DNA of 64,000 nucleotides, taken from NCBI GenBank assembly GCA_965243825.1, contig CBDEVT010000001.1, positions 1,922,001 through 1,986,000 on the forward strand. The letters run 5' to 3'. Source of the stretch: JAJCYX01 sp965243825 (GTDB lineage: Bacteria > Chloroflexota > Dehalococcoidia > Lucifugimonadales > Lucifugimonadaceae). A program made the position numbers and the translations under genes. The notes under the pieces were generated by a model, which saw only the letters and a list, made by a program, of their open reading frames with translations, was not told where the DNA came from and searched no databases. This document shows positions 54,397-62,539 of the stretch, in pieces (the first letter of the stretch is position 1; the number at the start of each line of letters is the position of its first letter).

Positions 54397-56084
54397 AGTG
54401 GCTCCTCTATCAGTTCCTGCACGCTCTGTCCGGCCGGGATCATCGGGTAGACGTTGTCCACTTTTTCGATCACGAAATCCACGATCACCGGACCTGGATG
54501 CTCATTAGCTTCCTTTATGGCACCTTCGAGTTGATCCTGGCTTGTAACGCGAATCCCCTTCATGCCGTATGCTTCGGCCAACTTCACGAAATCGGGGTTT
54601 GCTGAGTAGGTTTCCGCCTGGTAGTCACCTTCGTAGAACAATCCTTGCCACTGAGTGATCATGCCAAGGTGGTTGTTATTCAGGATGGCGTACTTTACGG
54701 GCAGTTTGTTCTCAACCGCAGTTGCCAGTTCCATCGAAGTCATCTGGAACCCGCCATCACCGCAAATTGACCAGACAAGCCTGTCCGGATTGCCGATCTG
54801 TGCGCCTATTGCAGATGGAACCTCGTAACCCATCGTTCCGAGACCACCTGAACTGAACCACGAGTTGGCGTTCGTGAATCGATAGTGCTGTGCAGCCCAC
54901 ATCTGATGCTGTCCAACACCGGTGCAGACGATGGCGTCACCCTTAGTGATATCGGACAAGGCCTTGATGACGTGCTGACCGAGAAGCTCATCGGTTTCAC
55001 GAATCCTCAGCGAGGGGTGTTCTGCCTTCAGGTGCTCGACCCTGGCCACCCAGTTCGTGTGCTTAGTCGCGGCAACCTTCGGGTTGATCTGCCCAAGCAC
55101 TGCCTTTACATCACCGACAACCGGGGCGTCGGCCACCAGGGTCTTGTTGATTTCAGCTGGATCGATGTCGATCTGGATCTTTTTGGACCTGGTGGCGAAG
55201 CGATTCGGATCACCAACGATGCGATCGTCGAACCTGCTTCCGACGGCTACGATGAGATCTGCTTCATCTAGGGCGAGGCTTGCATATGCCAGGCCGTGCA
55301 TACCCGGGAAGCCTGCCGACAGGGGATGGTCCTCAGGGAATCCACTGATACCCAGTAGAGTAGTGACAACCGGAATCTCGGCTTTCTCAGCCAGTTCACG
55401 AAGTTCATCGAACGCCCGCGAGATGATCACGCCGTGTCCGGCCAGGATCACAGGGCGTTCTGCATTGTTAATCAGATCGACAGCCTTCTCGATCTGACTC
55501 TCTTCGGCGGCGCTCGGAACGTTGTAACCGGGCAAGTCAACCTGGCTATCCCGCTCGAAGTCGTACTCCGCCTCTTCCTGGAAAACGTCTTTAGGAATAT
55601 CAATCAGAACCGGTCCTGGGCGGCCCGTGCGAGCGATATGGAAAGCCTCGTGAATGGTGGGTCCGATATCCTGGGCCCGCATCACGAGATAGTTGTGCTT
55701 CGTCACCGGCAATGTTGCACCGGTGATGTCTGTCTCTTGAAAGGCATCAGTACCTATCGCTGCACGCCCGACCTGTCCGGTTATGGCGACGACTGGCGCC
55801 GAGTCCATCATTGCTGTCGCCAGGCCTGTAATCAGGTTCGTTGCGCCGGGGCCGGAAGTTGCGCATGCAATGCCAACTTTGCCCGTCGATCGCGAGTACC
55901 CATCGGCCGCATGTGCCGCGCCTTGCTCGTGCCTGACAAGCACGTGTCGCAGTTTCGGGTAGTTGGAAAGCTCACCATAGAACGGCAGGATTGCACCGCC
56001 TGGAATGCCGAACAGTACGTCTACACCCTCGTTCAAGAGTGCTTCACAGACGATCTGGCCCCCGTTGAGTCTTTTCGCAACCAT
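54393..56084 (-). CDS. ilvB: Acetolactate synthase, large (catalytic) subunit
   Basis: Thiamine-diphosphate enzyme that condenses two pyruvates, or pyruvate and 2-oxobutyrate. The 563 residues begin GGQIVCEALLNEGVDVLFGI. Then come the catalytic Glu in LVRHEQGAAHAADGYSR, the central FAD domain (VGSRFDDRIVG), and the ThDP motif GDGGFQMTSMELATAVENKL (GDGG...N type). It is the first structural gene after the T-box leader. ilvD and ilvE are not in the window. Confidence 0.96.
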   Translation of the reverse strand: MVAKRLNGGQIVCEALLNEGVDVLFGIPGGAILPFYGELSNYPKLRHVLVRHEQGAAHAADGYSRSTGKVGIACATSGPGATNLITGLATAMMDSAPVVAITGQVGRAAIGTDAFQETDITGATLPVTKHNYLVMRAQDIGPTIHEAFHIARTGRPGPVLIDIPKDVFQEEAEYDFERDSQVDLPGYNVPSAAEESQIEKAVDLINNAERPVILAGHGVIISRAFDELRELAEKAEIPVVTTLLGISGFPEDHPLSAGFPGMHGLAYASLALDEADLIVAVGSRFDDRIVGDPNRFATRSKKIQIDIDPAEINKTLVADAPVVGDVKAVLGQINPKVAATKHTNWVARVEHLKAEHPSLRIRETDELLGQHVIKALSDITKGDAIVCTGVGQHQMWAAQHYRFTNANSWFSSGGLGTMGYEVPSAIGAQIGNPDRLVWSICGDGGFQMTSMELATAVENKLPVKYAILNNNHLGMITQWQGLFYEGDYQAETYSANPDFVKLAEAYGMKGIRVTSQDQLEGAIKEANEHPGPVIVDFVIEKVDNVYPMIPAGQSVQELIEEPL

Positions 56085-56152
56085 CTCTTATGTTCCTGCA
56101 ATCTATGTTTAAGCGCCGCTCATAGCCGAACCCGACGCCGTTCGACGGGCAT

Positions 56153-56181
56153 AAAAAAACCCGCCCTGGTCAAAGGACGGG
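56153..56181 (-). terminator. Regulated terminator of the T-box leader
   Basis: On the minus strand CCCGTCC (56181-56175), loop TTTGACCA, GGGCGGG (56166-56160), then seven T residues (56159-56153). The 5' arm partly overlaps the region that the T-box antiterminator would sequester. Confidence 0.9.
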
Positions 56182-56460
56182 ATTCCCGCGGTACCACCTT
56201 TGTTGCCCACCTCCGCCTGTCCTCCTCACCGAGGTAGGATGGCGGATGTGAGCCTCTCTTAAAGCCGTAACGTGGCCAGACGTCCCTGCCTACTTGCCCT
56301 TAATGGCTTTCTGCAAGACCGCTCCCGGGCGAGTTCCCGCCGTCACACACCGGTTCGCACCAACCACCGGCTCTCTCAGTTGCGTGACGTTTTCGGTACT
56401 ACTCCCGTTCGTCGCGTTATTAGCGTGCTGTGACAGCTTACAGCCATCTTTCATCGCACA
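56153..56460 (-). promoter_or_regulatory. T-box riboswitch leader of the ilv-leu operon
   Basis: Read on the minus strand, the leader contains the hallmark T-box sequence AAGGTGGTACCGCG (56200-56187). This is followed by the competing terminator and, some 70 bases further, the ilvB start. Upstream lies a long stem I region with AGAGAG and the distal hairpin CCGGT-N9-ACCGG, closed by CGTCAC/GTGACG. In the likely specifier bulge, GGGAACTCGCC, CTC (56333-56331) would pair with a leucine tRNA. Uncharged tRNA would stabilise the antiterminator and allow ilv-leu transcription. The T-box call is firm; the CTC (Leu) specifier is my inference. Confidence 0.9.
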
Positions 56461-56616
56461 CATATAACAGTATATAGCCAAAAGTTATGGTATGACGCAG
56501 ATAAATGACGTGATGGCTACTTCCAATAGCAAAGACTCGTGATGCAACTCGTTAGACTCCGGTCAGTATGCAACCAGATGTGGATAGTCATGTCAGTTCG
56601 TCGATAGGGGAGATAG

Positions 56617-57270
56617 ATGCCTTCGCAACGCTCGAAAGTCCAGAGATTATCGGAACGTGGTCACTATGAGCCGGAAGTAATCAACGAAATTCTCGACGCA
56701 AACTTTGTGTGCCACGTTGGATTTAGTGCATATCATGGCTCGGTAGTGCTGCCGACTTTGTTCGGCAGGGACGGCAACGTTGTGTATCTCCACGGATCGA
56801 TGGGTGCGCACATGCTCCGCACAATGCGGGATGGTGTTCCCGTTTGCGTAACTGTCACCAGTGTCGATGGCATTGTGGCGGCGAGGTCTCTTTTCCACCA
56901 TTCGATCAACTACAGGTCAGTGGTCGTGTTTGGAGTCGCTTCCGAAGTCACCGATGTACAGGAGAAACTGCACGGGATGGAGGTCCTGACCAACCATGTA
57001 CTTCCTGGTAGATGGGACGAGGCAAGGCAACCGAATACAAAAGAGTTCACGCAAACTATGGTGTTAAAGCTCTCGCTTGACGAGGCGTCCGCAAAAGTGC
57101 GCACAGGACCACCACACGACGAGCCCGAGGATATGGACCTACCCGTATGGGCTGGCGTCATTCCACTGGCTAACACCGCCGGAGAACCGAATGTCGACGC
57201 TGAACTTAAGGCAGGTCAGGCAATGTCGGCTTCGATCAAGGCATTCGTCAACAAACTGTCAGTATCCTGA
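56617..57270 (+). CDS. Pyridoxamine 5'-phosphate oxidase-related FMN-binding protein
   Basis: A 217-residue FMN-binding split-barrel protein of the NimA/Pyridox_ox_2 kind. Landmarks are the N-terminal LSERGHYEPEVINEILDANF, the flavin-site part VVYLHGSMGAHMLRTM, VCVTVTSVDGIVAARS, and the strand-helix FHHSINYRSVVVFG. AGGGGAG lies just before the ATG. Members reduce nitro compounds or are uncharacterised flavin carriers. It stands alone, divergent from the T-box. Confidence 0.87.
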   Translation: MPSQRSKVQRLSERGHYEPEVINEILDANFVCHVGFSAYHGSVVLPTLFGRDGNVVYLHGSMGAHMLRTMRDGVPVCVTVTSVDGIVAARSLFHHSINYRSVVVFGVASEVTDVQEKLHGMEVLTNHVLPGRWDEARQPNTKEFTQTMVLKLSLDEASAKVRTGPPHDEPEDMDLPVWAGVIPLANTAGEPNVDAELKAGQAMSASIKAFVNKLSVS

Positions 57271-57397
57271 AGCCTGTTTTGCCGACTTTTACTTACGTCG
57301 CCGCCCGATCTGAAAATCCCTGCTAGACTCCCGGATCTGTCGCCTTCTCATGTCCTGTGGCATCTGTGCCGCAAGAACTGTCAACTCTGGAGCCCGA

Positions 57398-58324
57398 GTG
57401 TCGGAAGAATCCCCAAATTCCCCGCATGGGTTTGATTGGCGGATGCTTCCGGAGTTTTCCGACCTGCTCAATGTACTGGGCCGGCATGGTTTCCAGAAGT
57501 GGCCCGACTCCGCGGACGGACTGCGGACTGCTCTCGAGACGCTTCGACTCGATCCTGAACAAGACATCGCCGTCATCAAGAATGGCGAAAGCATCTGTGG
57601 CTATGCTCTCGTTCTTACTGAATCGGATATTGACCGCTTGGTGGCAAGTGTTGCTGCGCTGGAGAAGTGCACAGCCTCAATCGGACCACTTCTACGTTTC
57701 GTGGATGATAGGGCGTTGGCGTACGGCATCACGAAGATTCACATGGCCTGCCGTCAATCAGAGAAGGAACTTTCGAGAGTGCTGCAGGCCAGTTTCTTCA
57801 GAAGAGTTACTGCCAACCTTGAACTAACTCTGGACAGAAAAGACGCCGGTAGAGTGACTGATGTTGCACTGCCGGTTGGATTTCAAGTCAGATCAATGCG
57901 ATCTTCTGCCGAGACTCTGCTGTTGACGCGTGTTCAGAACACGGTTTTCAGCGATCACTGGGGATTTTCGAAAAACTCACCTGAAGAGATTCAATCAAAG
58001 CTGGATCAGTCAGTGAGTGGGCCCGAACATGTTCTCTTCATTGAGTCTCCTGACGGCGATATCGCTGCATACGTGTGGACTGCACTCGAGTGGGATGGTT
58101 CTCACACCTGTGGGAAGATCTGGATGACCGGTGTTATGCCGGAATTCAGGTCCATGGGCCTTGGCAGATCGGTGGTGAACGCAGGTATCAAACATCTGTT
58201 TGCTAACGGCGCCGCCGACATTCACCTTGAAGTGTTGGAAGACAACGCCGCCGCAGTACAGATTTATGGGCGTATGGGCTTTTCAGAAACCGGGCAGACT
58301 GACTGGTATGAGAAAAAGCTGTAA
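57398..58324 (+). CDS. Tandem GNAT acetyltransferase
   Basis: A 308-residue protein with two GNAT domains, in the manner of mycothiol synthase-like proteins. The first half is divergent. The second has the acetyl-CoA loop GVMPEFRSMGLGRSVVNAGI, then LEVLEDNAAAVQIYGRMGF. GTG 57398 has GGAG six bases upstream; ATG 57350 has no ribosome site and adds a Cys-rich stretch unlike the family. The acceptor substrate is unknown. The gene ends base-to-base with the convergent L25 gene. Confidence 0.82.
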   Translation: MSEESPNSPHGFDWRMLPEFSDLLNVLGRHGFQKWPDSADGLRTALETLRLDPEQDIAVIKNGESICGYALVLTESDIDRLVASVAALEKCTASIGPLLRFVDDRALAYGITKIHMACRQSEKELSRVLQASFFRRVTANLELTLDRKDAGRVTDVALPVGFQVRSMRSSAETLLLTRVQNTVFSDHWGFSKNSPEEIQSKLDQSVSGPEHVLFIESPDGDIAAYVWTALEWDGSHTCGKIWMTGVMPEFRSMGLGRSVVNAGIKHLFANGAADIHLEVLEDNAAAVQIYGRMGFSETGQTDWYEKKL

Positions 58325-59005
58325 CTAATCGTCTGAGTCGCCGTCACCACTGTCATCACCGTCACCGTCCTCAGATTCGCCTTCCTCACCCTCTTCACCT
58401 TCTTCGCCCTCAGCTGCTTCAGGTGTCTCTTCCTCGAGGACACGTGGCGGCTGGATCCAGGCGATCCTGGATTCTGGATCGGTTTCCAGGGTTACGCCTG
58501 AAGGCAAATTGAGGTCACCAGCCTTAATGTCTGTATCGAGGTCTACGAGGACCATGCAGTCGACTTCGATTTCACTCGGAATGTCGAAGGGCAAGGCGCG
58601 AACGGTTATTTCGTAGATGGCCTGCGTGACCACACCGGCTCCACCGCGTGTACCCGGTGCATCTTCATCGTTGACAAGCGTGAGCGGGACGCTCGCCTCA
58701 ACCTCTTCTGCCACGTTAACCCGCATGAAATCGACGTGCAGCACGTCTCCGCTAACCGGATGTACCGCAATATCACGCACGAGTGTGACAGCGTCTTTGC
58801 CACCTGCCACTTTGACAGTAACCGGTGTAGTCGCACCTGCAGCTCTCAACGTTGATCGCAGTTCCGAAACACCTACCTGCAAGGAAAGCGGCTCTTCATT
58901 CTGTCCGTATACGTGAATAGGAATCAGGCCGGAGCGCCTGAGGGCCTTGTTCTTTTTGCCGAATGTTTCACGCGGTTGTACGGATATAGATACGTTGTCT
59001 GCCAT
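58325..59005 (-). CDS. rplY: 50S ribosomal protein L25/CTC family
   Basis: Binds 5S rRNA in the large subunit. The 226-residue product is the long Ctc form: an N-terminal L25 domain (FGKKNKALRRSGLIPIHVYG, HPVSGDVLHVDFMRV) and the C-terminal beta domain (VRALPFDIPSEIEVDC, IKAGDLNLPSGVTLETDP). It ends with about 40 residues almost entirely Glu, Gly, Asp and Ser. The acidic tail is common in this family. A 10-bp hairpin lies in its leader at 59052-59092. Confidence 0.93.
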   Translation of the reverse strand: MADNVSISVQPRETFGKKNKALRRSGLIPIHVYGQNEEPLSLQVGVSELRSTLRAAGATTPVTVKVAGGKDAVTLVRDIAVHPVSGDVLHVDFMRVNVAEEVEASVPLTLVNDEDAPGTRGGAGVVTQAIYEITVRALPFDIPSEIEVDCMVLVDLDTDIKAGDLNLPSGVTLETDPESRIAWIQPPRVLEEETPEAAEGEEGEEGEEGESEDGDGDDSGDGDSDD

Positions 59006-59051
59006 TTGATCTCAGGTCGAAGTTAGTGATGCGATTTGGAACTGCGGCGCG

Positions 59052-59092
59052 GAGTCAGGCTCTTACCGATAGGTGTTAAACAAGCCTGACTC
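59052..59092 (-). promoter_or_regulatory. Hairpin in the rplY leader
   Basis: GAGTCAGGCT (59052-59061) and AGCCTGACTC (59083-59092) form a perfect 10-bp stem with a 21-base loop, 47 bases upstream of rplY. No T-run follows, so it could be a leader structure or the end of the preceding 80-codon gene. Confidence 0.4.
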
Positions 59093-59170
59093 TCATTGGC
59101 TTAGTGCCAACCTTGCGATTTTATCACGATGCGCAGGCGTGTATGTACGTTTCCTGCACTCTCTTGCTGA

Positions 59171-59413
59171 TTAGTTTGCTGCGGCTCTCTTTGTAGCCGC
59201 CTCCAAGGCGATCTCTTTTGGAGATCGTTCGTCCGGCTCCTCATCTGACTCGATCCAGTACCTTACACACGGCTCAGTACGTCGGTCAGTTAAAGAAACG
59301 AGGCCAGACTCCAGAGCAATAGTCTGGACCTTGTCCTTAGACTCGAACATGAAGTTCCCTCGAGAGCTCAGTTTGGACGATTCGTCGTACCAGGCAAGCC
59401 TGTATTTCGTCAT
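59171..59413 (-). CDS. Small protein of unknown function
   Basis: An 80-residue acidic-basic protein that I do not recognise. It starts MTKYRLAWYDESSKLSSRG, with a strand-rich first half and a helical, Ala/Lys-rich C-terminus (SPKEIALEAATKRAAAN). A strong ribosome site (GGGAGGTGA) just before the ATG supports it as a real gene. It is divergent from the Rrf2 regulator, with a shared promoter region that contains a perfect dyad. Confidence 0.68.
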   Translation of the reverse strand: MTKYRLAWYDESSKLSSRGNFMFESKDKVQTIALESGLVSLTDRRTEPCVRYWIESDEEPDERSPKEIALEAATKRAAAN

Positions 59414-59446
59414 CTGTCACCTCCCGTGCTCTAACACCGGAATTTT

Positions 59447-59487
59447 CCTGACCAATGTAGTCAGGAATTAACCTTCGGGTGTATACT
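59447..59487. promoter_or_regulatory. Operator-like dyad and -10 element in front of the Rrf2 gene
   Basis: CCTGAC-N7-GTCAGG (59447-59465) is a perfect inverted repeat. It lies at the -35 position for a TATACT -10 element (59482-59487) that would drive the Rrf2 gene. The dyad also sits 34 bases upstream of the divergent small gene. It suits a dimeric regulator, possibly the Rrf2 protein itself. Confidence 0.45.
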
Positions 59488-59571
59488 TTAAGTACGTTTG
59501 AGCACAGTTTCGATGTCGTTGCTGGACCGAATTTGCTTACTGTTTAGGCGCGGAACTCCGGATGGAATGCG

Positions 59572-60021
59572 ATGCTGATCCCTATGAAAGTGGACTACGG
59601 GGTCCGGATGCTGGTCTACCTGGCCTTGCGTCCAGAAGGCGCTTTTGCTTCGACGGCTGAGATATCGTCCGCTCGCCACGTGCCAGAGCCGTACCTGTTA
59701 CATATCTGTTCCGAACTACAAAAGGCCGGTGTTATTGAATCCCGACGAGGACCGCAGGGTGGTCACAGATTGGCTAAGCCTGCCGACCAGATATCGGTAA
59801 CCGATGTCGTGAACTCACTGGACTATTCACTGGCACCGCTCAACTGCGTAGATGATGCCGAGGAGTGTCAACTTTCGGGGGCATGCGCTCAACGTGACAT
59901 GTGGGGTGAGGTGGAGGGACTGCTTCTCAACCACCTCGATTCAATCAAGGTTTCTGATCTTGCGTCGCGTGAAAAGCCGGACGGCGTGCCGATCAGCACA
60001 CGGTTCTCAGTGGTTTCCTGA
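59572..60021 (+). CDS. Rrf2-family transcriptional regulator
   Basis: A 149-residue winged-helix regulator of the IscR/CymR family. The DNA-binding part has MKVDYGVRMLVYLALRPEG, HVPEPYLLHICSELQKAGVI and SRRGPQGGHRLAKPADQISV. Three cysteines follow, spaced Cys-x6-Cys-x5-Cys (NCVDDAEECQLSGAC), close to the Fe-S ligands of IscR (x5, x5). It may sense Fe-S status or thiols. The downstream MoeB and cysteine synthase genes suggest control of sulfur metabolism. I keep ATG 59572, with ATG 59584 possible. Confidence 0.88.
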   Translation: MLIPMKVDYGVRMLVYLALRPEGAFASTAEISSARHVPEPYLLHICSELQKAGVIESRRGPQGGHRLAKPADQISVTDVVNSLDYSLAPLNCVDDAEECQLSGACAQRDMWGEVEGLLLNHLDSIKVSDLASREKPDGVPISTRFSVVS

Positions 60022-60198
60022 GGATAACCACAGAACCGTATGAGCTTTACTTACATCTAACCGAATGTGTACCTACTGACCATGGAGTTTGCTGAGTTGC
60101 TACATCGATACGGACCAAACCTGTTCTGTCTACGCTGTTGTTGTTGAAGCAGCGTTAGAATCGTTGGTTGGATATTGATTTTGAGGGATTCGGGGCAA

Positions 60199-61071
60199 AT
60201 GACGACAGAACAGAAAAAACTCACACCGCTTTCGCCGGGGCAGGTTCAGCGGTACAGCCGCCACCTGATCATGCCGAACGTTGGAAGTGTGGGTCAGCGA
60301 AAGCTACTTGATGGAAAGGTGCTGGTTATCGGGGCCGGTGGACTTGGTTCGCCGATCTCGCTCTACCTAGCACTGGCGGGTGTAGGCACCATCGGCATCG
60401 TCGACTTCGACGTTGTCGACGTTAGCAACCTACAGCGCCAGATCCTGCATACGGACGCCGATGTGGGTCGCCGCAAGGTTGAGTCAGCGAAAGAGACTCT
60501 CCTTGCTCACAACCCTGATCTGAACGTGCAGGTCCACGAGGAGCCCATAAACTCTGAGAATGCGATGGAGATCATCAACCAGTACGACATCATCGTAAAT
60601 GGTGCCGATAACTTCTCCACTCGCTACCTGGTTAACGATGCGGCATACCTTGCAGGGAAGCCGCTGGTTGATGGCGCGATCCTGGTTTTCGACGGGCGTG
60701 CTACTACCTATCTGCCCGGACAGGGCTGCTATCGCTGCATGTACCCGGATCCCCCGCCTCCAGGCGAGGTTCCGAACTGCTCGGAGGCCGGTGTTATCGG
60801 TGCGTTGCCGGGCCTGGTTGGTTCTATCCAGGCGCTGGAAGTGATCAAGCTGCTGCTTGGCATCGGTGAGACGCTGACCGGACGGCTGCTGATGATCGAC
60901 GCGCTGAGCATGGAGTTCACCGAACTCAAGGTTCGCAAGGACCCTCAGTGCAAACTCTGCGGCGAGAACCCAGAGGTGACGGAGCTCATCGACTACGATG
61001 TGTTCTGCGGAATAACGGCTCCTCAGACCATTGAGGAGCGGGACCAGCAGCCAATCATGGCTAACGACTAG
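60199..61071 (+). CDS. MoeB/ThiF-family adenylyltransferase
   Basis: E1-like enzyme that adenylates the C-terminal Gly of small sulfur-carrier proteins (MoaD, ThiS or CysO). The 290-residue product has YSRHLIMPNVGSVGQRKLL, the ATP site VLVIGAGGLGSPISLYLAL, DFDVVDVSNLQRQILH, the zinc cysteines CYRCMYPD and CKLCGENP, and ELIDYDVFCG. No rhodanese domain is attached, unlike MoeZ. A cysteine synthase gene follows after a strong terminator. ATG 60199 is preferred over the upstream frame opening at 60175. Confidence 0.92.
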   Translation: MTTEQKKLTPLSPGQVQRYSRHLIMPNVGSVGQRKLLDGKVLVIGAGGLGSPISLYLALAGVGTIGIVDFDVVDVSNLQRQILHTDADVGRRKVESAKETLLAHNPDLNVQVHEEPINSENAMEIINQYDIIVNGADNFSTRYLVNDAAYLAGKPLVDGAILVFDGRATTYLPGQGCYRCMYPDPPPPGEVPNCSEAGVIGALPGLVGSIQALEVIKLLLGIGETLTGRLLMIDALSMEFTELKVRKDPQCKLCGENPEVTELIDYDVFCGITAPQTIEERDQQPIMAND

Positions 61072-61088
61072 AGTTCGCTGATAAATTG

Positions 61089-61127
61089 AACAGGCCCCGG
61101 AAGCACACGCACCGGGGCCTGTTTGCT
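61089..61127 (+). terminator. Rho-independent terminator after the MoeB/ThiF gene
   Basis: A 12-bp perfect stem (AACAGGCCCCGG at 61089-61100, CCGGGGCCTGTT at 61112-61123) with an 11-base loop and a short T-rich tail. It lies 18 bases after the stop. Confidence 0.8.
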
Positions 61128-61171
61128 GCAACGGGCACGCCCAGAAAAACGTAGACACGAAAGAAACGCAC

Positions 61172-62149
61172 GTGAGTCTCCAGGCCACACAGATTGGCGC
61201 AGGCATCAAACAAGACATGATCGATTCGATAGGCAACACGCCTTTGATCGAGTTGACGAAGCTGAGCCCGGACCCCGCCGTTCGGATCTTCGCAAAGCTG
61301 GAGTCCGGCAACCCTACCGGCAGCATCAAGGACCGCACGGCTAAGTACCTTGTCGCGGACGCAGAAAGGCGCGGTCTGCTGAAGCCCGGCGGTACGATCC
61401 TCGAACCGACCTCTGGCAACACCGGTCTTGGACTTGCAATGATCTCCAGTGTTCGCGGCTACAAGATGATTGCCGTGATGCCGGCGAGCGTGCCGCGTGA
61501 GCGAGTTGATCTGCTAAAAGCGTACGGCGCAAGCATCGAGTTCTCGGATGCCGATAAAGGCACGAATGAATCGATAATCCTCGCCAAGAAGCTTTCCGAC
61601 GAGAACCCCGACTACTTCATGCCATACCAGTACGGCAACGAAGCGAATCCGCGCGCCCACTACGAGACAACTGGCCCCGAAATCGCCCGCGATCTGCCTG
61701 ATGTAGACATCTTCGTCGCAGGTCTTGGTACAGGTGGGACCTTGATGGGAGTCGGCAAGGCGCTGCGTGAGCACAACCCGAACGTAAAAATTGTCGCTGC
61801 GGCGCCGCATCCAGACGACAAAGTGCAGGGCCTGCGTTCGATCGAGCATGGCTTTGTGCCACCGATTCTTGACCTCGACTCGCTCGACGGTCGGATCATG
61901 ATCGACGGCGAAGAAGCTTTCTACTGGACCCGCCGTTTGCTCACAGACGCTGGCGTGTTCGTTGGCGTTTCCTCGGGCGCGACTTTCGGCACGGCACAGA
62001 AGCTGGCTTCCCGCATGAGCAAGAACGGTGAGAGCGGCAAGATCGTGGTGATATTTGCCGACGGCGGCTGGAAGTACCTCTCAACGGGTATCTACAACCA
62101 GGACTTCAAGTTCGATCAGAAGGAGATCGAAGGCAAGACCTGGTGGTAG
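61172..62149 (+). CDS. Cysteine synthase (CysK/CysM family)
   Basis: Pyridoxal-phosphate enzyme that makes cysteine from an activated serine and a sulfur donor. The 325-residue product has DSIGNTPLIELTKL, the PLP Lys in NPTGSIKDRTAKY, the substrate loop EPTSGNTGLGLAM, the phosphate loop GLGTGGTLMGVGKAL and the C-terminal FADGGWKYLSTGIYN. The last segment resembles CysM-type enzymes that use O-phosphoserine and a thiocarboxylated carrier protein. The adjacent MoeB gene fits that route, but no CysO/ThiS carrier gene is seen. The GTG start has AGAAA upstream. Confidence 0.9.
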   Translation: MSLQATQIGAGIKQDMIDSIGNTPLIELTKLSPDPAVRIFAKLESGNPTGSIKDRTAKYLVADAERRGLLKPGGTILEPTSGNTGLGLAMISSVRGYKMIAVMPASVPRERVDLLKAYGASIEFSDADKGTNESIILAKKLSDENPDYFMPYQYGNEANPRAHYETTGPEIARDLPDVDIFVAGLGTGGTLMGVGKALREHNPNVKIVAAAPHPDDKVQGLRSIEHGFVPPILDLDSLDGRIMIDGEEAFYWTRRLLTDAGVFVGVSSGATFGTAQKLASRMSKNGESGKIVVIFADGGWKYLSTGIYNQDFKFDQKEIEGKTWW

Positions 62150-62156
62150 GGCGAGG

Positions 62157-62537
62157 CTAATCCCAACTGTTCGCATCGTCCGGGAAGTCTTCGGACTGGA
62201 TCGGCACGACACAGAATATGTGGCCCGATGGTGCCTTCATCACCCACCAGCGTTCGACGAACTCAACCCTGGTCGCTCCCAGTTGCTCAAGCCGACTGAC
62301 CTCTGCATCCAGGTCGTCAGTCTCTATGTCCACGTGAATTCGCGACTCGCCGTCAATCTGCTGCACCATGGCGTCGACCGCGTTGTGGACCTTTCCGACT
62401 CGGGCATACGGGTCGCTGGTCGAGATTGTCTTTCCTGCTTCGCCACCCAGAGCCGCTGTCCAGAAGTCCACGCCAGCCTGCGCATCTGCTGCCGGTGTAT
62501 CGAACAGAATAACCTTGAGCCTGCTCTTGTGAGCCAT
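62157..62537 (-). CDS. VOC-superfamily (glyoxalase-like) protein
   Basis: A 126-residue single-domain vicinal-oxygen-chelate protein. Paired beta-alpha-beta modules start at KVILFDTPAADAQAGVDFW and HVDIETDDLDAEVSRLEQLG, ending with MKAPSGHIFCVVP. The late Gly-His-x-Phe and the His in the HVDIE strand are probable metal ligands. The two-base gap to the enolase-superfamily gene suggests cotranscription. The substrate is unknown. Confidence 0.83.
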   Translation of the reverse strand: MAHKSRLKVILFDTPAADAQAGVDFWTAALGGEAGKTISTSDPYARVGKVHNAVDAMVQQIDGESRIHVDIETDDLDAEVSRLEQLGATRVEFVERWWVMKAPSGHIFCVVPIQSEDFPDDANSWD

Positions 62538-62539
62538 GA

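Noticed and set aside
55434..56237. 267-codon plus-strand frame opposite ilvB and the T-box
   Set aside because: It is antisense to a clear acetolactate synthase and reads into the T-box; no recognisable protein features.
56290..56481. Short minus-strand open frame in the T-box region
   Set aside because: It coincides with stem I of the riboswitch, which explains the sequence better than coding.
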